Shown piece after piece: positions 24,861 to 37,848 of a stretch of DNA of 64,000 nucleotides (the stretch's first letter is position 1; each line of letters starts with the position of its first letter). The position numbers were made by a program, and so were the translations under genes. The notes beneath the pieces are model-generated. The model ran no database searches. It was not told the origin of the DNA and was given only the letters and a program-made list of their open reading frames with translations. Source of the stretch: Filobasidium wieringae (Eukaryota > Basidiomycota > Tremellomycetes > Filobasidiales > Filobasidiaceae); assembly GCA_001600055.1 (NCBI GenBank), contig BCIV01000004.1:1-64000 (forward strand), read 5' to 3'.

Positions 24861-26372
24861 ATGTCAGCCTCGAACTCTTACCTCCTTCCCCTTCTTTTCG
24901 CGCTCCCTTTCCTCTTAACCCCTTACCTCACCTCAAGTCCCGTCAAGAGGGAAAGCATCGTCCGACCAAAGGATGAAAAGGTCGTCATCCTCGGAGGCAG
25001 CGAAGGCTGCGGAAAAGGTCTGGTCGAGGAGTACGTGTTGAACAGGGGTGCTAGCGTGTGAGTATTCTGTGTTGGGAGCAATGTGAACCGGATACCCATC
25101 TTACCTCGTCTTGGTCTGCTGCTTAGGTTGATCCTCGCACGGACGGAATCCAAGCTTCAGGCATTACGTTCAGAACTTGTCGATACCCTGACAAAGACCC
25201 AAGGCCTTGCTCAAGCTGAAGCGGAAGACAGGATCCTGGTCGTTGCAGGTGATATCAGTGTCCCATCCGATCTCGTTAGAGTACGAGACCTAGTACTCGA
25301 GAGTACGTCTTTTCCGCAAACTCAAAACGGTTTCAGAGATAAGATATCGATCACTGATCACCGGTCATCACATAGAATGGGGGAAATTAGATACCCTTCA
25401 TATAATCTCCGGTCTCCCTTCGACTAGCACCATCTACGCCTCCCTCGGTCTGGAACTGGAACCCATCTCCGGATCGTCGTCGAGATCACATCGATTCGTT
25501 TCCAAGTCAGGCAAGGGGGATGATGAGAAGAGTTTACCTAGGGTGGAGGAGTTGGAAGAACTGGCGGAGGAGGCTAGGAGGGTGGGGGAGGTTAATATGA
25601 CCGGAGTCATCCTTTCCGTTGGAACGTTCGTGAGTAATCTTCACCCGGGGCGTCATCATAGCCCTGTTCATTCCCATTCATTACAAATCTGATCATCTTG
25701 GAATTTCACAGCTACCGCTTCTTTCTGCAACATCCGCCTCGCCCCTAATCCATCATCTCTCCTCCGTCGCGGCACTCGTACCAGCTCCTACGAGGATGGT
25801 ATACAGTGCCACGAAATCGGCCGGACTGGCGGCTTTCAAGACGTGTGCGGTGGAGTGTGCAAGGGATAAGGGTAATGGATCTGGCGTCAGGTTTCTAGGT
25901 GAGTTGGGCGGTGGGTTTCATGTGCGGGAGGCAATGGACTAAGAACGGGAGGTGGGACAGCGGTTTGTCCTGGAACGATCGATACGGGGTTTAGGAGGAA
26001 AAGCGCTGGAGCGAAAAAGGCAGGGGGGTTGGAGAATAAGTTGGAAGGTATGGGAGGTGAGGTTGGGAAGGTTCTGACCGTTCAGGATAGTAGGTCGAAT
26101 TCTCCTCGATGTTCTGCGAGAACGATTGTTGATCGCTTGATTCAGCGGTGGATGCGATCATCTACCACGCTTCTCTACCAACCACTTCCTCTCCCCTTCA
26201 ATGGTCCGCCCTGGGAGGCTTGATCAAGCTACAAATCCCATTCCTTCGAGTCCCACCACGAGACCTCGTCGTTCTCCCCGATCTACCTTATCGATTCGGT
26301 TGGTGGGTCGACAGTACTTGGTTAAGAGGATACCTCGAATCGATGGGACGTCGCAAGTATGGGTTGGTGTAG
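24861..26372 (+). CDS. Membrane-anchored short-chain dehydrogenase/reductase
   Basis: ATG at 24861 gives MSASNSYLLPLLFALPFLLT, an N-terminal membrane segment. The Rossmann start KVVILGGSEGCGKGLVEEYV replaces the usual TGASSGIG. Splicing at 25057-25122 restores GASVLILARTESKLQALRSE. Then come a VVAGDISVP acid-loop motif, KLDTLHIISGLPSTSTIYAS in place of NNAG, and the catalytic S-x12-Y-x3-K (SSVAALVPAPTRMVYSATKS). The C-terminus (DLPYRFGWWVDSTWLRGYLE) suggests membrane association. Length and topology resemble ER or lipid-droplet SDRs such as 3-ketosphinganine reductases, but no exact assignment is supported. Multiple short introns; stop at 26370-26372. Confidence 0.72.
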
Positions 26373-26409
26373 ATCGATCGTCATGATATATGATATGCAT
26401 AACGCTGAG

Positions 26410-26417
26410 TCACGTGA
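26410..26417. promoter_or_regulatory. TCACGTGA palindrome upstream of the MFS gene
   Basis: An 8-base palindrome 223 bases before the MFS transporter start codon, in the short gap after the SDR gene. Sequence match only; the binding factor is inferred from yeast Cbf1-type bHLH sites. Confidence 0.35.
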
Positions 26418-26639
26418 TTCAAGTGAAATGACATGTGACCCGACATCACCGGACTTGACCGATTCGCCCGAAACCCGAGGCTTCGGTCATGTCGGGGATG
26501 ACTCGGGCCGAATCGTTTATAGGCAGAGCGACCTTTCTCTTGCTCATATTTCGTACTTTATGACTCGCTCGAGCTGTTACGACTTTGGCTCATTCACTTG
26601 CAACCTAGGACCTAGGACCCGTTACAACTGTCCTCCAAG

Positions 26640-29136
26640 ATGACAGGCTCATCTGCTATAATGAATGCGCCCGACCAAAAGACTGGAGAACCCATCTCAC
26701 TGCTAGACCCAGCGCCTAAAGCCATTCTGGCGACGACCAACGAAGCAGAGCTGGAGCAATCCATGGAGACGTTGAGGAACATGTCTCAGGAAGAATACGA
26801 CGAGTTTGAAAAGAAGTTGTTATGGAAGATCGATTTGAAAATCATTCCTTGGATGACGTGAGTTTCATCCGATTCAATTGAAAGTTGCATCGATTGCAAT
26901 CCTGACCGACTTGCCTGCAGTTTACTGTTCACTATGAGCTTCTTGGATCGTGTATCCACCGGAACGGCGAGATTAGCTGGACTGGAACGGGATCTGAATA
27001 TGAGCGGAGGACAGTTCAATAATGTCACCGTCATCTTCTTTGTGGGATATGTCGGTCGGTCCAGATCGCAATCAAACCTTTTTAGAGCATTGCGGTTGAT
27101 ATTCAATTTATGCTACAGTATTTGAGGTCCCATCCAATTTAGTCTTGAAGAAGGTCCGGTAAGTTGATTTGCCAAAACAAAAACCCTATCTCAAGATCTG
27201 CATCGGCTGAACCTCTGTTCTTCAAAGACCTAGTATCTGGATCCCCTTGATCACTGTCCTCTGGGCTATCATGCAGACATGCAGTATGTGTGGCCTCTTC
27301 TCGCGTCCTCTGTGATTTTTAACTGATCGGAAAGCGTGACTCTGTTTAGTCGGATTGGTCACGACATACCATCAACTCTTAGCTCTTCGTTTCCTTTTGG
27401 GTGTATTCGAAAGTGGACTTTTTCCCTCAATAAGTTTCTTCCTCGTGCGTTCTCCATCTCTCGTCCATTTCTTCTACGTTGCACTTTTTGACCTTTCATC
27501 GCCACGATCCGATAGACGGGATGGTACCGCGTGAGTTCTGCCTGATCGATTCTTCGAAGATTTCACATTCTGATGAAAATATGTATCCTTACTCGAATAG
27601 AGAAAAGAAATGAGTAAGCGAATCTCGCTGTTCTTCGCTGGAGCCGTGCTTTCTGGGTGAGTTTCATGCGCAAGATTATCATTCTAGAATCGGTCGCTGA
27701 CAATGGTCATATCTGATAGGGCCTTCGGAGGTATCCTTGGATGTAAGCGCGAACATATTCGTACCTGTATCCCGGAAGTCTTATCAAGCTTCATTTTCGT
27801 TTGACAGACGGTTTGAGTAGGATGGACGGGGTCGGTGGAAAAGCTGGTTGGAGCTGGATCGTAAGCAAGTTTCCATCGAAGATGCCCGTATCCATTGATG
27901 AACCGAAACTTTCCTTGCAGTTCATCATCGAGGGTCTTTTGACCCTAGTTATCGGAGTAGCTTCTCCCTGGATGGTACAGGACTGGCCCGAACAGGCCAA
28001 GTTCTTGACCCCGCTTGAACGCGCCGCTGTCCTTCATCGGCTCAAACAGGACGCGGGATTAGGAAATGAAGGAGAATTCTCGTGGAACATTATCAAGCGA
28101 GCGGCGCTCGACTGGAAGACTTGGCTCTTGATGCTCACGTATATCGGAGTTGCCGAGGGAATCTACTCTCAATCGATTTTCACCCCCACTATCATTCGGG
28201 CTTTGGGAACATGGTCGACTCCTCAGAGCTTGTTACTCAGTACTCCTCCTTATGCTTGGGGATTCTTTACTACCTTGCTCACGGCTTACCTCTCGGATCG
28301 AACGGGGAAGAGAGGGTTCTTCTTGATGTTCTGGAGTCTGATCAGTGTCATCGGATACATATTATTCATTACGGTGCCTCTATCTCAACCAGTCAGTATA
28401 AAATATAGGATGTTCGAGTGCTTCAACCACTGACCCCTCGCGCTATTTCAATCAGGGTGTCCTGTACTTTGCCGTATTCTTGACTATCGGAGCGATCGCT
28501 CCCTGTATCGCTACCACTATCGTTTGGGCAGGAGGCACATTCGGTAACATCATCAAAAGAGGAACCTCCATGGGATTGGTCTTCAGTCTGGTAAGGGTTG
28601 TTTTCATGTATCCGTAACGACATAATCACTGAACAGCATATACGTAATCAGGGAAACTCTGGAGGAATTGTTGCGAGTCTTGTTTACCGTACATCCGATG
28701 CCCCAAGGTATATAACCGGACATGCAGTCACGTTAGGATTCAGTGCTGTAAGTTTGTTCGTGACTTTTTCAGCGTTGGGTCGCTCAGATATCGTGTCCTA
28801 TCTAGATGGCATTCATCTGCTCGATCTTGCTCTACTTCGGCCTCAAGAGAGAAAACGCCAGACGGGAAGCTCAGTTCGGACCGCTTCCTCCTCCAGCATC
28901 AACGAAACCAGGACCGGCTTACATAAAAGGGGACGAACGCGGTGCTTCGACAGATATTCATGAAGACATCGACAGTCCTCAGTACAAGGAACGATGGGGA
29001 TTGACAGGCATGACAAGGAGTGAAATCATAGCTTTGGGAGATGACGTGAGTGTTCAAGACAGTGCCGACAGATACACCTCGTCTGACGTGGTTTTTTTCC
29101 TTACTCTAGCACCCAGCCCATCGATTCTTGCTATAG
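26640..29136 (+). CDS. MFS transporter, anion:cation symporter (Dal5-like) family
   Basis: ATG at 26640. The cytosolic N-terminus ends KKLLWKIDLKIIPWMTLLFT with the first membrane helix. DRVSTGTARLAGLERDLNMS and VVFEVPSNLVLKKVRPSIWI (after splicing) match the loop 2-3 signature of the Dal5/allantoate permease group. Further helices include LALRFLLGVFESGLFPSISF and FIIEGLLTLVIGVASPWMV. About ten introns of 45-70 nt are present, several in consistent frame. The last exon, after a GTGAGT donor at about 29045, ends DDHPAHRFLL with the stop at 29136. Known substrates in the family include allantoate, vitamins, and cysteine; the substrate here cannot be read from sequence. Confidence 0.82.
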
Positions 29137-30587
29137 GATACTAGATCTCTGTTCGTTCATCACATGTATCGCTACGTAGGGAATCTTAAAAGCCGAATGA
29201 GGCGAACTATCATAATATATCTAGTGGCAAAGGTTGTGTATTGGAAGCGTCATTGACTGCCCGCGTCAGTATGGGTTTTGCAGTGTCCTAGTCGAACAGT
29301 TCGCTAGAAACCGACAAAAGACTCTTCTCCTAACCAAACGTGAGAAAATAAGCCAGCAAGCAGTTCTGTTCATACTTGTAACGACTGAGTTCTGATCTGA
29401 TGATCACACATCAGGTCTGTTCTTTGTCCTTTCAACATGACATGCTTAGACGCATCATTGACACCGCTCAAAAGAGAGCCAACAGCATTTTTGGCGGTTC
29501 CACTAGGCTATTGCTTGATGCCTGTTGGTCGGCACCAAGAGGTTGACTGTCCGACCAACTGAATACATGATGTACGAAAATTAGCAACCAATGTGCCATC
29601 GCTAGTAAAGGACAGTTTTCTGGACTTTTGGTGCATAGTGCCATTGCATTGAGACCTGTTTGTAGCGTGCATTTTTCTTATGCCGCATCCTTTTTGTTTT
29701 GAACCCCCTAGTCATATGTGTGCATAGCGACAAGGTGAGCTCTCTGTTGCGGCTAAGCTCCTAAATCCTGCTCATTCACACCGCGTCTATCTATTGCTGC
29801 GTGTTTAGGACGAAGCTCAGACTTGAAGGCCTGGCATCATCACACACTTTGCTTGATTGAGTACGGCAATGCTCCTTGCATCCTTGACGTCCTTCATTGC
29901 TATCAGGAAATCATCATCGATAACTTGCCTACAATCCACGTCAATCGGCTCACCGCATCTACTATCAATGGAGGCGAGGATTCTAAACCTCAAGCTGCTC
30001 ACAATTAACTTCCCGGTCTCAAGAAGCTGTTCCTTTGACCAAGCATCGATGGCGATTTTCCACAATCGCAATGATTCACGCCGCCTTGGTCTGATGTACA
30101 AAGCCTTGCGCTCAACTTACATACAAGGATTTGGACTGTGCTCAAAGTCATTTTGATCTCCTCTCTTTGGGGTTGACTAGCAGAATAGGGCATGTCTTGG
30201 CATGCCGATGGATTCATCCTGCCCGCCCGCCGCTCTTTCAATCATGAATGTTCTGTTTGCTTCTGATGCATCGGTCCTCACTATTCTTTCACGGGACGTC
30301 GTGCGCGCGACTCGCCACCGAGGTGTCAATCCTTCAGCGAATAAAAATTTCAGAAATTGGGAAAATGTGTCCAAAGGGGACGTCGATCTGGACCTCCCTC
30401 TAGCTGACCACGACGAGACTACTCGGTACCATGCATGCAAAATTTATAATTTCATTTCGTTTCGTATTCCGACCCTAAGGGACATCGATTATAAACACCT
30501 TTTTCCGCCACCCCCACGTCGACGCCTTTTGCCCCTTGGTATGACAAATCTTCGTTTTCCACCGAGCCGGCAGACCGCATTGAACCC
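29137..30587. other. Intergenic, no supported gene
   Basis: About 1.45 kb between two converging genes (MFS on plus, Btz-type on minus). Short frames only; AT content is higher than in the flanking genes. No RNA gene or repeat was recognised. Confidence 0.5.
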
Positions 30588-31197
30588 CTAATACTGCCCA
30601 TACCCATAATCGTACCCGATCTGGGAGGGTAAATAACCCCGAGGGGTCTGCATGGTCGGGTAATACGGTTGACCGGGCATGGGCGAACCATCCTGATAAG
30701 CGTACGGGTTATCTACCGAATAGACCTGACCTTCCAGTTGTTCGTTCATCTCGTGAGGTTGATCGTGAGCGAGTTTGTTGGGGTTTTTGAGGATGGCGAC
30801 TTCGTGTGACGTCGGCGCTCTTATCTGGATCTTTCCGCTCGGTCGGGGAGGGGCGAAATAACCGGGAGGTACCGAGTTCTGAGGTATCCCCAGTGGAGAA
30901 TCCCGACCGTAAGGGGGAGGGGTGAACGTTCCGTAAGAATCGCGATGAGGGATATGAGGGGGCGGTTGTTGATGATGATGATGATGAGCATAAAACGGTC
31001 CCGGTTGAGCGTTGGGGTAGTACGGCTGATGATGAGTCATATGAGGCGGAGGAGGGTAAGGGGCACCCATGTACCCCGATTGAGGCGCGGGGGAATGGGA
31101 AGCGACGAAGACGACGGGTTGTCCGGTCGCGATCTCGAAGAACGAACCGTTCTCCGCCATGGCGATCCCGGGGGGAATGAAACTGGGTTGAACCTGT

Positions 31198-31232
<35 letters not shown>

Positions 31233-33003
31233 TTGAGGCAAGTATCGATTGGGTGGTGGGATGTAGGAAGAAGAAGCGCTCCCGTTCTCGCTAGCGGGCA
31301 AGGCGGTGGACTCCACCCTCCTGGAACCCAATTCCAACCTCTTGAACTCCTCCTCCAACTGTCTCTCCTTCAGAGCGACGGAGGCTTGCTGTGATTTCAA
31401 AAACTCGATCTCGGCCTGCAAGTTCAAATTCGCTACCGTCGCCGAATCTTCCGCCTGTTGTTGGTTGTTCAGGTTCAAGTTCAAGTTCAGGGGGACGGCG
31501 GCGGTGGGCTCGTGAGCAGGTGGGAGTTTCACGACGACGGGCGTTTCGGGGGAAAAGTGAGGTTCTTGGGTAAGTTCCTGTACGTCGAGAAGGTCGGGTT
31601 GTAAAGTGGGTAAACCACCTGGAGGGACGGGTACGAATTCCCCAACGACGGGTGGTAATTTGACCGTCACCTGGTTACCCGTGGGGACACCCGTGTGGAT
31701 CTAAATTCAAAGCGAGATCGTCATAAACAGCCCATCCTCACGGCACATGATCGGAAAGACTCACCATCCCCTGAACCCCGCCCCATCCTCCCCCAAACGC
31801 GCCTCTCCCTCTTCCCCTCCCCCTCGCCATCCCCGAGCCCGAGCCCGAGCCCGATCCGGTCCCTCTCCTACGTTCCCTAGCCTCCTCCCTCTTCTTCTCG
31901 GCCAACTCCATCTTCTCGTACGCGTCGTGACCCCAATTAAGAGGTTTCGAGGGAACAGGCGGGGTGGAAGTCTCTACCGTTTCTCTTTCGGGGAGGACGG
32001 GTTCCCCCTCGATAGGCGCCGGTCGCGGTCTGTTCTTCTCCCTCCCCGTTGGGTTCGATTGATTCGAAGCACCTCCCGCTCTTCCACCCCTGCCCCTACC
32101 TCTCCCCCCTGCGCCGCGCCACCACCCACTCATCCCCCTCAACCCGGCAAACTCCCCATCCTCCCCGAACTTTCCGGAGGAATAATGCCGCTCGTCGTGC
32201 GTCCAGAACGAGCCTACGCGGGGTGTGAACGATGGGTCGGCCGTGAGGCGGGAGAGGTAGAGTTGACGGTTGGATGGGTGCGGGGGGTGCGGGGTGGGGG
32301 GGTGGTCTGGTTCTTGTGGTTGCGATGGTTCTGGTTCTTGCGATTGCTCTGGTTCTTGATCTCGCCCCCTCCCCTCCGCCCCAGCCCCGGCCTCACCCAA
32401 CCTCAAAGCCCTCTTCTTCTCCTTACTCTTCAACCGCCTCGCTCGTTTCTTCTCCAGTTCCTTTTCTTCCTTTGACAGTGGTTTTACGTGGAGGGTCGTA
32501 GGGGTGGTGGTGGTGGTGGTGCTCGTAGTGGCGGTAAGGTCGGTGGGAGTGATGGTGGTGGTGGTGGTGGTGATGGGTTTTCGTTTATCCCCCGACCGAC
32601 CCCCAGATCTAGGCCGGGTGAATGAGTCATAGGAGACCACCTCCTTCTGCCCTTCCCCGTTTCCGTCCCCGTCCACGTCCACGTCCTCGTCCTCCTTTCG
32701 TTCATCCACCTCGCTCTCGCTCTCACTCCCACTCCCGCTAATCCCTGCTGCGTCCCTATCGTCCACATCATCATCGTCATCGTCACTAGTACCACTCCCC
32801 ACCCCCACCTCGGAAGACCCGGCGGAGGAAGCGCTATCGGATCGTCTTCTACGTCGACTACGTTGTTTCGGTTTCGGTTTCTTGGCCGTTTTAGGGTTTG
32901 AGTGGTGGTTGTGGTGGTGGTGGTGGTTGTGGTTGGGGAGTGTGGATGAGGAGCTGGTGGGGACTGCCGTTGTGGGAGATGCGGGGGAGGTGTGATCGGA
33001 CAT
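30588..33003 (-). CDS. Btz/CASC3 (Barentsz)-type exon-junction complex protein
   Basis: Two exons: 33003 to about 31764, and about 31701 to 30588. The N-terminus is low complexity: His runs, RSRRRRRSDSASSAG, acidic and Thr runs. The core reads DPSFTPRVGSFWTHDERHY, then LRGMSGWWRGAGGRGRGRGG, then PLNWGHDAYEKMELAEKKRE. These match the bipartite Btz motif (PRxGxFxxHD...R and WxHDxx) that binds eIF4A-III and RNA. The second exon is disordered, with LNLNLNLNN, a 14-residue Gln run, Pro/His-rich stretches and a QIGYDYGYGQY end. Role by family: exon-junction complex, mRNA localisation or decay. The long G/A-rich coding strand also creates long opposite-strand frames that I do not consider genes. Confidence 0.72.
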
Positions 33004-33731
33004 GTTGAGATTCAGTTCCGTTCAGTTCAGTTCCGTGAAGTTCAGTTCAGGGAGGTCGGTTCAGGTTCGATTCGATTCGCGTCCCCTCCGATCCGTTTTC
33101 TTCCAATCGAGTTCAGCCGAGTAACACCGTCAAGCAGAACAGTGGTACGGTAGGGATCTCCAGTCTCCAGTCTCCAGTCTCTGATACCTATCACCTGTGC
33201 TGAGTTGTGGTTGTGGTTGTGGTTGTGGTTATGGCGATCTGAACCAACTGAACCGGTCAGAGGGACGAGAAAAGGGCAGAGCTGAGCGTTGCGTCGTTTT
33301 TACGAGGCGAATGCAGGGATCGCGTGGACGCGAAGCTGGACGGCGCTCTCTGGGGGTTTACGCTGGGTCGGTCGATCGTGGTCAGTCTTGAGTGAACGAA
33401 AAGGGGTTCGTTGGAAAGATGGAGAAGAGGCGAGTAAGATGAACTTGATCTCGATTCGTTGAAGTGACTAACGGCCGAGATGGAGACGATCCAAGATGAC
33501 CAGCACGACCACCCCGTGCCCTGCTTTCCCACGCGTCCACACCCCGGCTGTGTATTACGTAATCCAGCCAATTGTCAACAAAGCCAATTCTCGTTGGGAG
33601 ATCAACAAATCGCCGGATCAAACAAAACAAATCGAAATCATCGGATTCTCATTTTCGCTCGACCGGACTCGACTCGACTCGACCTGACCTGGGATCTCGA
33701 AATGTCTCACCCCCAACCGCTCGCTCAGTAG
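33004..33731. other. Divergent intergenic region with short tandem repeats
   Basis: Promoter region between two divergent genes. It holds GTTCAGTTCCG-type repeats (33010-33060), four tandem copies of TCTCCAG near 33158-33182, and a GGTTGT repeat at about 33206-33232. No coding frame was supported. Confidence 0.45.
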
Positions 33732-36700
33732 ATGACCATGCTCCCCNCCTCCCCGCTCCCGCCATTCCCGTTCCCCAAGGACCAAGGGAACGCGTTCGAC
33801 CCGCTCTCGATCGAGCAGCAATTGAATCGGTTGGGCACTCGACGCCGGACGTTCTCTGATCCGGTAAAGTCGAGATGTACCGACCCGGCTGGGGGTGGCG
33901 GGGTTGGGGAGAGGAGGGGAGCGAGTGAGATTGTTCGTCCGCGGGAAAGAGGCCATGGGGAGGAGGGGGTTGAACGACAACTCCAGCTGCAGGAGGAGGA
34001 TTCGGAAGCGGACGAAGCAACGCCAACGCCGACCTCGACCTCGAACGAGATGGACGAGAAATGTCCATGTTGTCTCCGCAGAGAACCTCTCGACCCATCG
34101 ACCACCAGCGAACCTTGCCTGACGAACACGGAATTGAACCTCCTCTCCTCCGACCTGAAACTCAGTGCCGGTAAGCCCCCTCTCGGTCTCGGTCTCTTCC
34201 TCTCTTTCTCCCTGACTAACGGTCTCCTCATCCCATCCATCCTCCTCCTCATCTCGACCCGTATCACGCAATTTCCAAACGTACAAACCCGAACGCAACA
34301 GAGATCGGTCTCTCCCTCCTAACACGTCTAAACACCCTCCAAGCCCTCCACACCCCCCTCTCCCTCTCCCACAACACCTTGCAGTCATCCTACACATCCC
34401 TCCAAACCGCTTACCACGAGCTCTCCATCTCGTTCCAGTCACAAAAACAACTCCCGTTGAAACTAAGCAGGGAGAGGGCGTTGTGGGAAAAAGAGAGGGC
34501 GGATTGGGACCGGCTTAGGGAGGGGTTGGAGAGGGATCTAGAAGCGTGCAGGGAAGAGGGGGAGAGGAGGGGGAGGGAGGTCAGGGGGTTGAGGAGGGTT
34601 TTGGACCGCGTGAAGGGGAGGGAGGAGAGCGGGGGGACGCTTGGGTCATATAGTACGGCGGAGGCGGTGATGCCTCAACGGGAACGGGAAACTCGACCTC
34701 AACCTGAACCTGAATCAGAACAAGAACATTCGGGACATCCGGAAAAAGAGCGAGATCAAATCCGATCCCTCTTACAGGAACTAAGACAATCCGAGACCAA
34801 ACTGAGGGAAGTCGTAGCGGAGAACACCCTCTTGAAATTCAGAAACGAGAAACTCAAGCCCCTCGACCTCGGTTCGAACTCGCATGAGCAGTCGATCGCT
34901 CAGAACGGACAACCGGAGAACGGACAGATGAACCAGGCGTTGATGAGGAGACAGACGTCCGTTTCGGGGTGGGACTGGGCTAGACCGACTTATGGTCCGG
35001 GGACGAGGAGCGTCTCTGAGGGGGAAATCCGGTCGTACGGTGAGCAAGGGGAGACAGGGGCGACAAGCGTGGGACAGATGGGACAGGGTCAAGCGGGGAG
35101 ACGGAAATTGAGACCACTGAGTTTGAGCGCTTCGAGTGGGTTTGATTGTGGCGCTGGGGTCCTTACTGCCTCGCACTCCGGGTCGAACTCCACCTCGCAC
35201 TCGAACTCCACCTCGGAAAGGGAGAGGGAGAGGGAGAGGAAAAACTCGATCGCCTCTTCCCGCCGTACCGCATCCATCAGTACCTTTTACTCGCCCCGGA
35301 ACTCATGGGCCGCCATGATGGGGTCCAACTTGATAAGGGATTCAGAGGGGGTGCCTCTTTACCCCCAACCTAGTCCGATCTTGGCTCCCGTGGCTGAACT
35401 CGAGACGTCCGCCGCCGCGACCATGACCGCCACCACGACCGCGACGACCGCGACGACCGCGACGACCGCGACGATGCCGGGGAAAGGGATCAGTCCGAGA
35501 GTCAGACAGGTGGGGTATGTCGTCAATGGAGTCCCGAAGAGGAGTTTGAGTATGGATAGGAACTCGGGGTTGGGGAGGTTGGGTTCGGTGAGTCTCGATT
35601 CTGGGTCCTGGGTCTCTCACGCGCGTGTGATCGGGACGGATCGCTGATCGTGGGTATATTTTTCACACCGATCTAGGGAACCCATACGGTCGAGAGTATC
35701 GCGGAAGGGTCGACGGGGACGGGGGAACGGGAAGTGGTCGATTCGGAAACGTTACCGGCGTCTTCGACCAGTCGACAGAGGAAACGGAATTCCATGTATC
35801 ACGGTCATTATTCTCATCGCCCGCCTACCTCCCCCTTGATCCATGAGGGATTCTCCTTCGCCGCTTCTTCCGAACCGGATAGTATGGTCGAAGGGGACGA
35901 GACGAGTCTCTCGAGGGATTCAGAGATGGATCGGACGACCGATTCGGAGCCGCTCGCGAGGATGAAGGAATCAAAGGGCACACAGACGGAGGACGTGGTA
36001 CTGGTCGTCGGACCGGAAGAGGGCAGAGGAACTCCGAGACCTAGATGGGGGGAAGAGGATCAGGTCCGGTTGACCCTCGGCGGACTTGGGTTCCAACAGG
36101 AAGAGGACGGGACGTCTTGTTCTTCCCGGATTACACCTCTCCTCGCTACACCTTATTCCCCTGCCGACATGTCTTCTGCCACTTCCGAGGGCGCGAATCG
36201 AGCGCTCGATGTGGATTCGAGGACGGGGGCGTTGTTGCTCCTCATCGAACACGTCTCGAAATTACTGGTCAGGCTGAGACAGGCGGATGTACCGACTCTG
36301 ACGAGGAGGTTGAAGAAACAGCACCTCGTCGGAGGAGACGTTGGGCATCTCAGTAAGAGCGAGATCAAGTCGTTGAACAATGAGATGACGGAGATGAGGG
36401 GGTACTTCCGGACCATCTTGGAGGACGAAAGACGGACCGGAAGACGATCGAGTTCCCGTGGGATGGACGACAGCGCGGTCACCAAAAAGGATTTCAACCT
36501 GCTCTTGAAACTGTTCAAGGAACTCTTTAGCGAGTTGATCGAATTACGAGGGATCGTCAATGACGTGACTGTCAATCCCGCCCTGGCCGTGGAACTGAAA
36601 CGCAAGCAGGAATCGTTACAAGTCCAGGAAGACGAGCCCGCACGAGGAAGAGGAAAGGGGACGAAGGGGACTACTGGAGGGTTGGGTTGGATCGCCGCAC

Positions 36701-37848
36701 CGATAACCAAGTTGTTCACGGCTCCTTCACCGGATCCACCCATCAGCAACAAGTCCGGAAACGATAAGAACCTCTTGCAACCGCCAAACATCCGATCATC
36801 TGCCGTCAAGCTGATGCCATCCACATCAGCCACTACGACCCAAGTCAGCGTGGAATTCGCGTCTTCGGGGCAGGTTAGACGAGCTACGCACGCCCTGCCT
36901 ACGGTACATGACGATCTCCCCGCTTCTCCCGTGGAGACTTTGACTCGAGCTACGGGGCTGGCGAAGAGCATGGCGATTGCCACGCAACAGCAACAGAATA
37001 GGGGTTCGGCTATCTCGCTAGGTGATGGATCGACAAGAGGTCCTCCTGGAGATCGACAGAGCCTATATGGAATATTCGCTGGAGACAGCTCTGTCACCCA
37101 CACCGGCATGATCCAGGAGCACCGATCACAGACAGTTGTCGCGAGAAACATGAACAATCGACATCGCCGGCAATTATCGACGGTCGTGGACGCGGTATTG
37201 GACGACGACCATCGATACTTTGATCCCACTCAACCCGCATTACTCGAGCGAACTTTGCGACCACGAGGTTTGTCTGATTCCTCGATCAGGACGACCTTTC
37301 AGCAGCATGGTGCAATAGCATCTGAGCTGCAAGCCCCAAATCAGGCGCAACAGGCGTCGTACTATGGCTCCTATTGGCCAGCAGCATCAGCCGTGAAGAA
37401 TATGTTCGGGAAGAGATTCCAGGCTCTCGCAGGGTCTAACGCTGCCGGCACAACCGGGCCTACAGCAGGCTCCGCAATTGGTTCCAAAGAGACTGACGAG
37501 AATTCCGCTCCGTCACCCGCACAGGGTAGGAGAACAGACCCGACGAACCCGTCCACTATGCCTACGCTGAGCCCACGTACCATCGTCAAGAAGAAGAGCG
37601 CGACCAATTTGGGATTCATCTCGCCCGCCTCGATGACGGATACTGGAGGGTTCCTAGGAATGTTATCGGCGAGCACAACAAACGACACGTTGAATCCGAT
37701 GTCAGCGAACATGATGGGATCAGCCGCCTCTTCCGCCAAGACTGGAGAAACTCAAATACCGGCTCCCACTAGGTCTGCTTCGGTTGTGAGGAGACCAACT
37801 GGAATGGCGTCGAGTTCGAGAGGATTGAGGGGGGAGATGGATTTATGA
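33732..37848 (+). CDS. Large conserved fungal coiled-coil protein of unknown function
   Basis: Three exons: 33732 to about 34170, about 34302 to 35588, and about 35678 to 37848. The start MTMLP is followed by one ambiguous base (33747). The N-terminus has CPCCLRREPLDPSTT. Exon 2 begins a long coiled coil: RLNTLQALHTPLSLSHNTLQ, RALWEKERADWDRLREGLER, and SETKLREVVAENTLLKFRNE. A linker with a Thr/Ala repeat follows. Exon 3 contains the best conserved block: LIEHVSKLLVRLRQADVPTL, TRRLKKQHLVGGDVGHLSKS, EIKSLNNEMTEMRGYFRTIL, DFNLLLKLFKELFSELIELR, then GGLGWIAAPITKLF. I have the impression this block recurs in other fungi, but cannot name it with confidence. The tail is Ser/Thr-rich and probably disordered. 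Confidence 0.72.

Noticed and set aside
31747..32475. Plus-strand open frame of 242 codons, Pro/Arg-rich
   Set aside because: Antisense to the low-complexity first exon of the Btz-type gene; no motif.
36153..37229. Minus-strand open frame of 358 codons
   Set aside because: Antisense to the conserved block of the coiled-coil gene; no domain and Ser/Val-rich translation typical of shadows.
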